A stretch of 6,743 nt of DNA from contig JAUXBK010000150.1 in assembly GCA_030619405.1 (NCBI GenBank), positions 1-6,743 on the forward strand. The letters are read 5' to 3'. Below the pieces are notes generated by a model, which was not told where the DNA came from, searched no databases, and saw only the letters and a program-made list of their open reading frames with translations. Positions 6,613 through 6,743 of the stretch are shown here, in pieces. The stretch is from Sedimenticola sp. (GTDB taxonomy: Bacteria > Pseudomonadota > Gammaproteobacteria > Chromatiales > Chromatiaceae). Each line of letters opens with the position of its first letter. Positions within the stretch are counted from its first letter, which is position 1. Made by a program: the position numbers and the translations under genes.

Positions 6613-6743
6613 GAGGCTGTCCGAGCGTAACCGTTCAGTCCCCCCTCCTAAAATCCCCTCTCCCTCAGGGAGACGACTCCATGGATGGAGGAGGTAGAGC
6701 GACGCAGGATGCCAAAGCCGAGGGTTAGGGTGAGGGGTTCAAA
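6613..6743 (+). mobile_element. End of a second element of the same type, right end not in the window
   Basis: GAGGCTGTCC at 6613-6622 follows CTAG (6609-6612) exactly as the other element's tips follow CTAG/CTGG. Nine of the first ten bases match the left tip at 4922 (CGGA there, CCGA here); beyond about 6626 the sequences diverge, so it is a related element and not a copy. No matching inverted end is seen before the window stops. Whether the GC-rich inverted repeat at 6653-6739 belongs to it or is a separate dispersed repeat cannot be decided here. Confidence 0.5.
6653..6739. repeat. GC-rich inverted repeat, possible dispersed intergenic repeat
   Basis: ATCCCCTCTCCCT at 6653-6665 and AGGGTGAGGGGTT at 6727-6739 are inverted copies matching at 11 of 13 positions. 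Between them are two small hairpins: TCTCCC/GGGAGA with a 3-nt loop (6659-6673) and CTCCAT/ATGGAG around 6677-6690. Motifs of the form CCCTCTCCC with GGGTGAGGGG recur between genes in many proteobacteria, so this is probably one of a family. It lies just after the GTPase and could act as a weak transcript end, although no T-run follows. Confidence 0.55.

Noticed and set aside
4918..6743. The GTPase gene as cargo inside one composite transposon
   Set aside because: The element tips at 5080 and 6613 both face the gene with their interiors pointing away, so the gene lies between two elements and not inside one. A composite arrangement cannot be fully excluded without the right-hand sequence.

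Overview
The base composition and protein families suggest a GC-rich proteobacterium, most likely a gammaproteobacterium. A free-living or symbiotic sulfur-oxidising lineage would fit the style of the RND pump, but that is an impression and not a demonstrated assignment. The window has two blocks of opposite orientation around an intergenic region of about 475 bp at 4670-5145.

Left block (minus strand, read right to left): a 131-aa SCP2-like lipid-binding protein (4274-4669), a periplasmic membrane-fusion adaptor with a signal peptide (3055-4218), and a large RND-family inner-membrane pump (start at 2871, running off the left edge at base 1 after 957 codons). Order and spacing (55 bp, then 183 bp) suggest one transcription unit. 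The pump and adaptor would form the inner-membrane and periplasmic parts of a tripartite export system. No outer-membrane channel gene is in the window. The SCP2-like protein as first gene hints at a hydrophobic or lipid-like substrate (inference).

Right block (plus strand): one gene for a dynamin/EHD-like membrane GTPase. It has a G domain with clear G1, G3 and G4 motifs, then two transmembrane segments. Its best start is ATG 5146, not the upstream in-frame TTG at 5086.

The GTPase gene is bracketed by mobile-element ends. A 159-bp non-coding element (4922-5080) with near-perfect inverted termini, flanked by CTGG and CTAG, sits between a candidate promoter and the ribosome-binding site. Immediately after the coding region a second end of the same type (GAGGCTGTCC) begins at 6613. 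The CTAG before it supplies the TAG stop codon of the GTPase. That second element, or a repeat next to it, runs towards the right edge and contains a GC-rich inverted repeat (6653-6739). The main points for a second look are these paired MITE-like insertions, the SCP2-RND gene association, and a perfect DxDxDGxxDxxD calcium-binding-type motif in the pump's periplasmic region.
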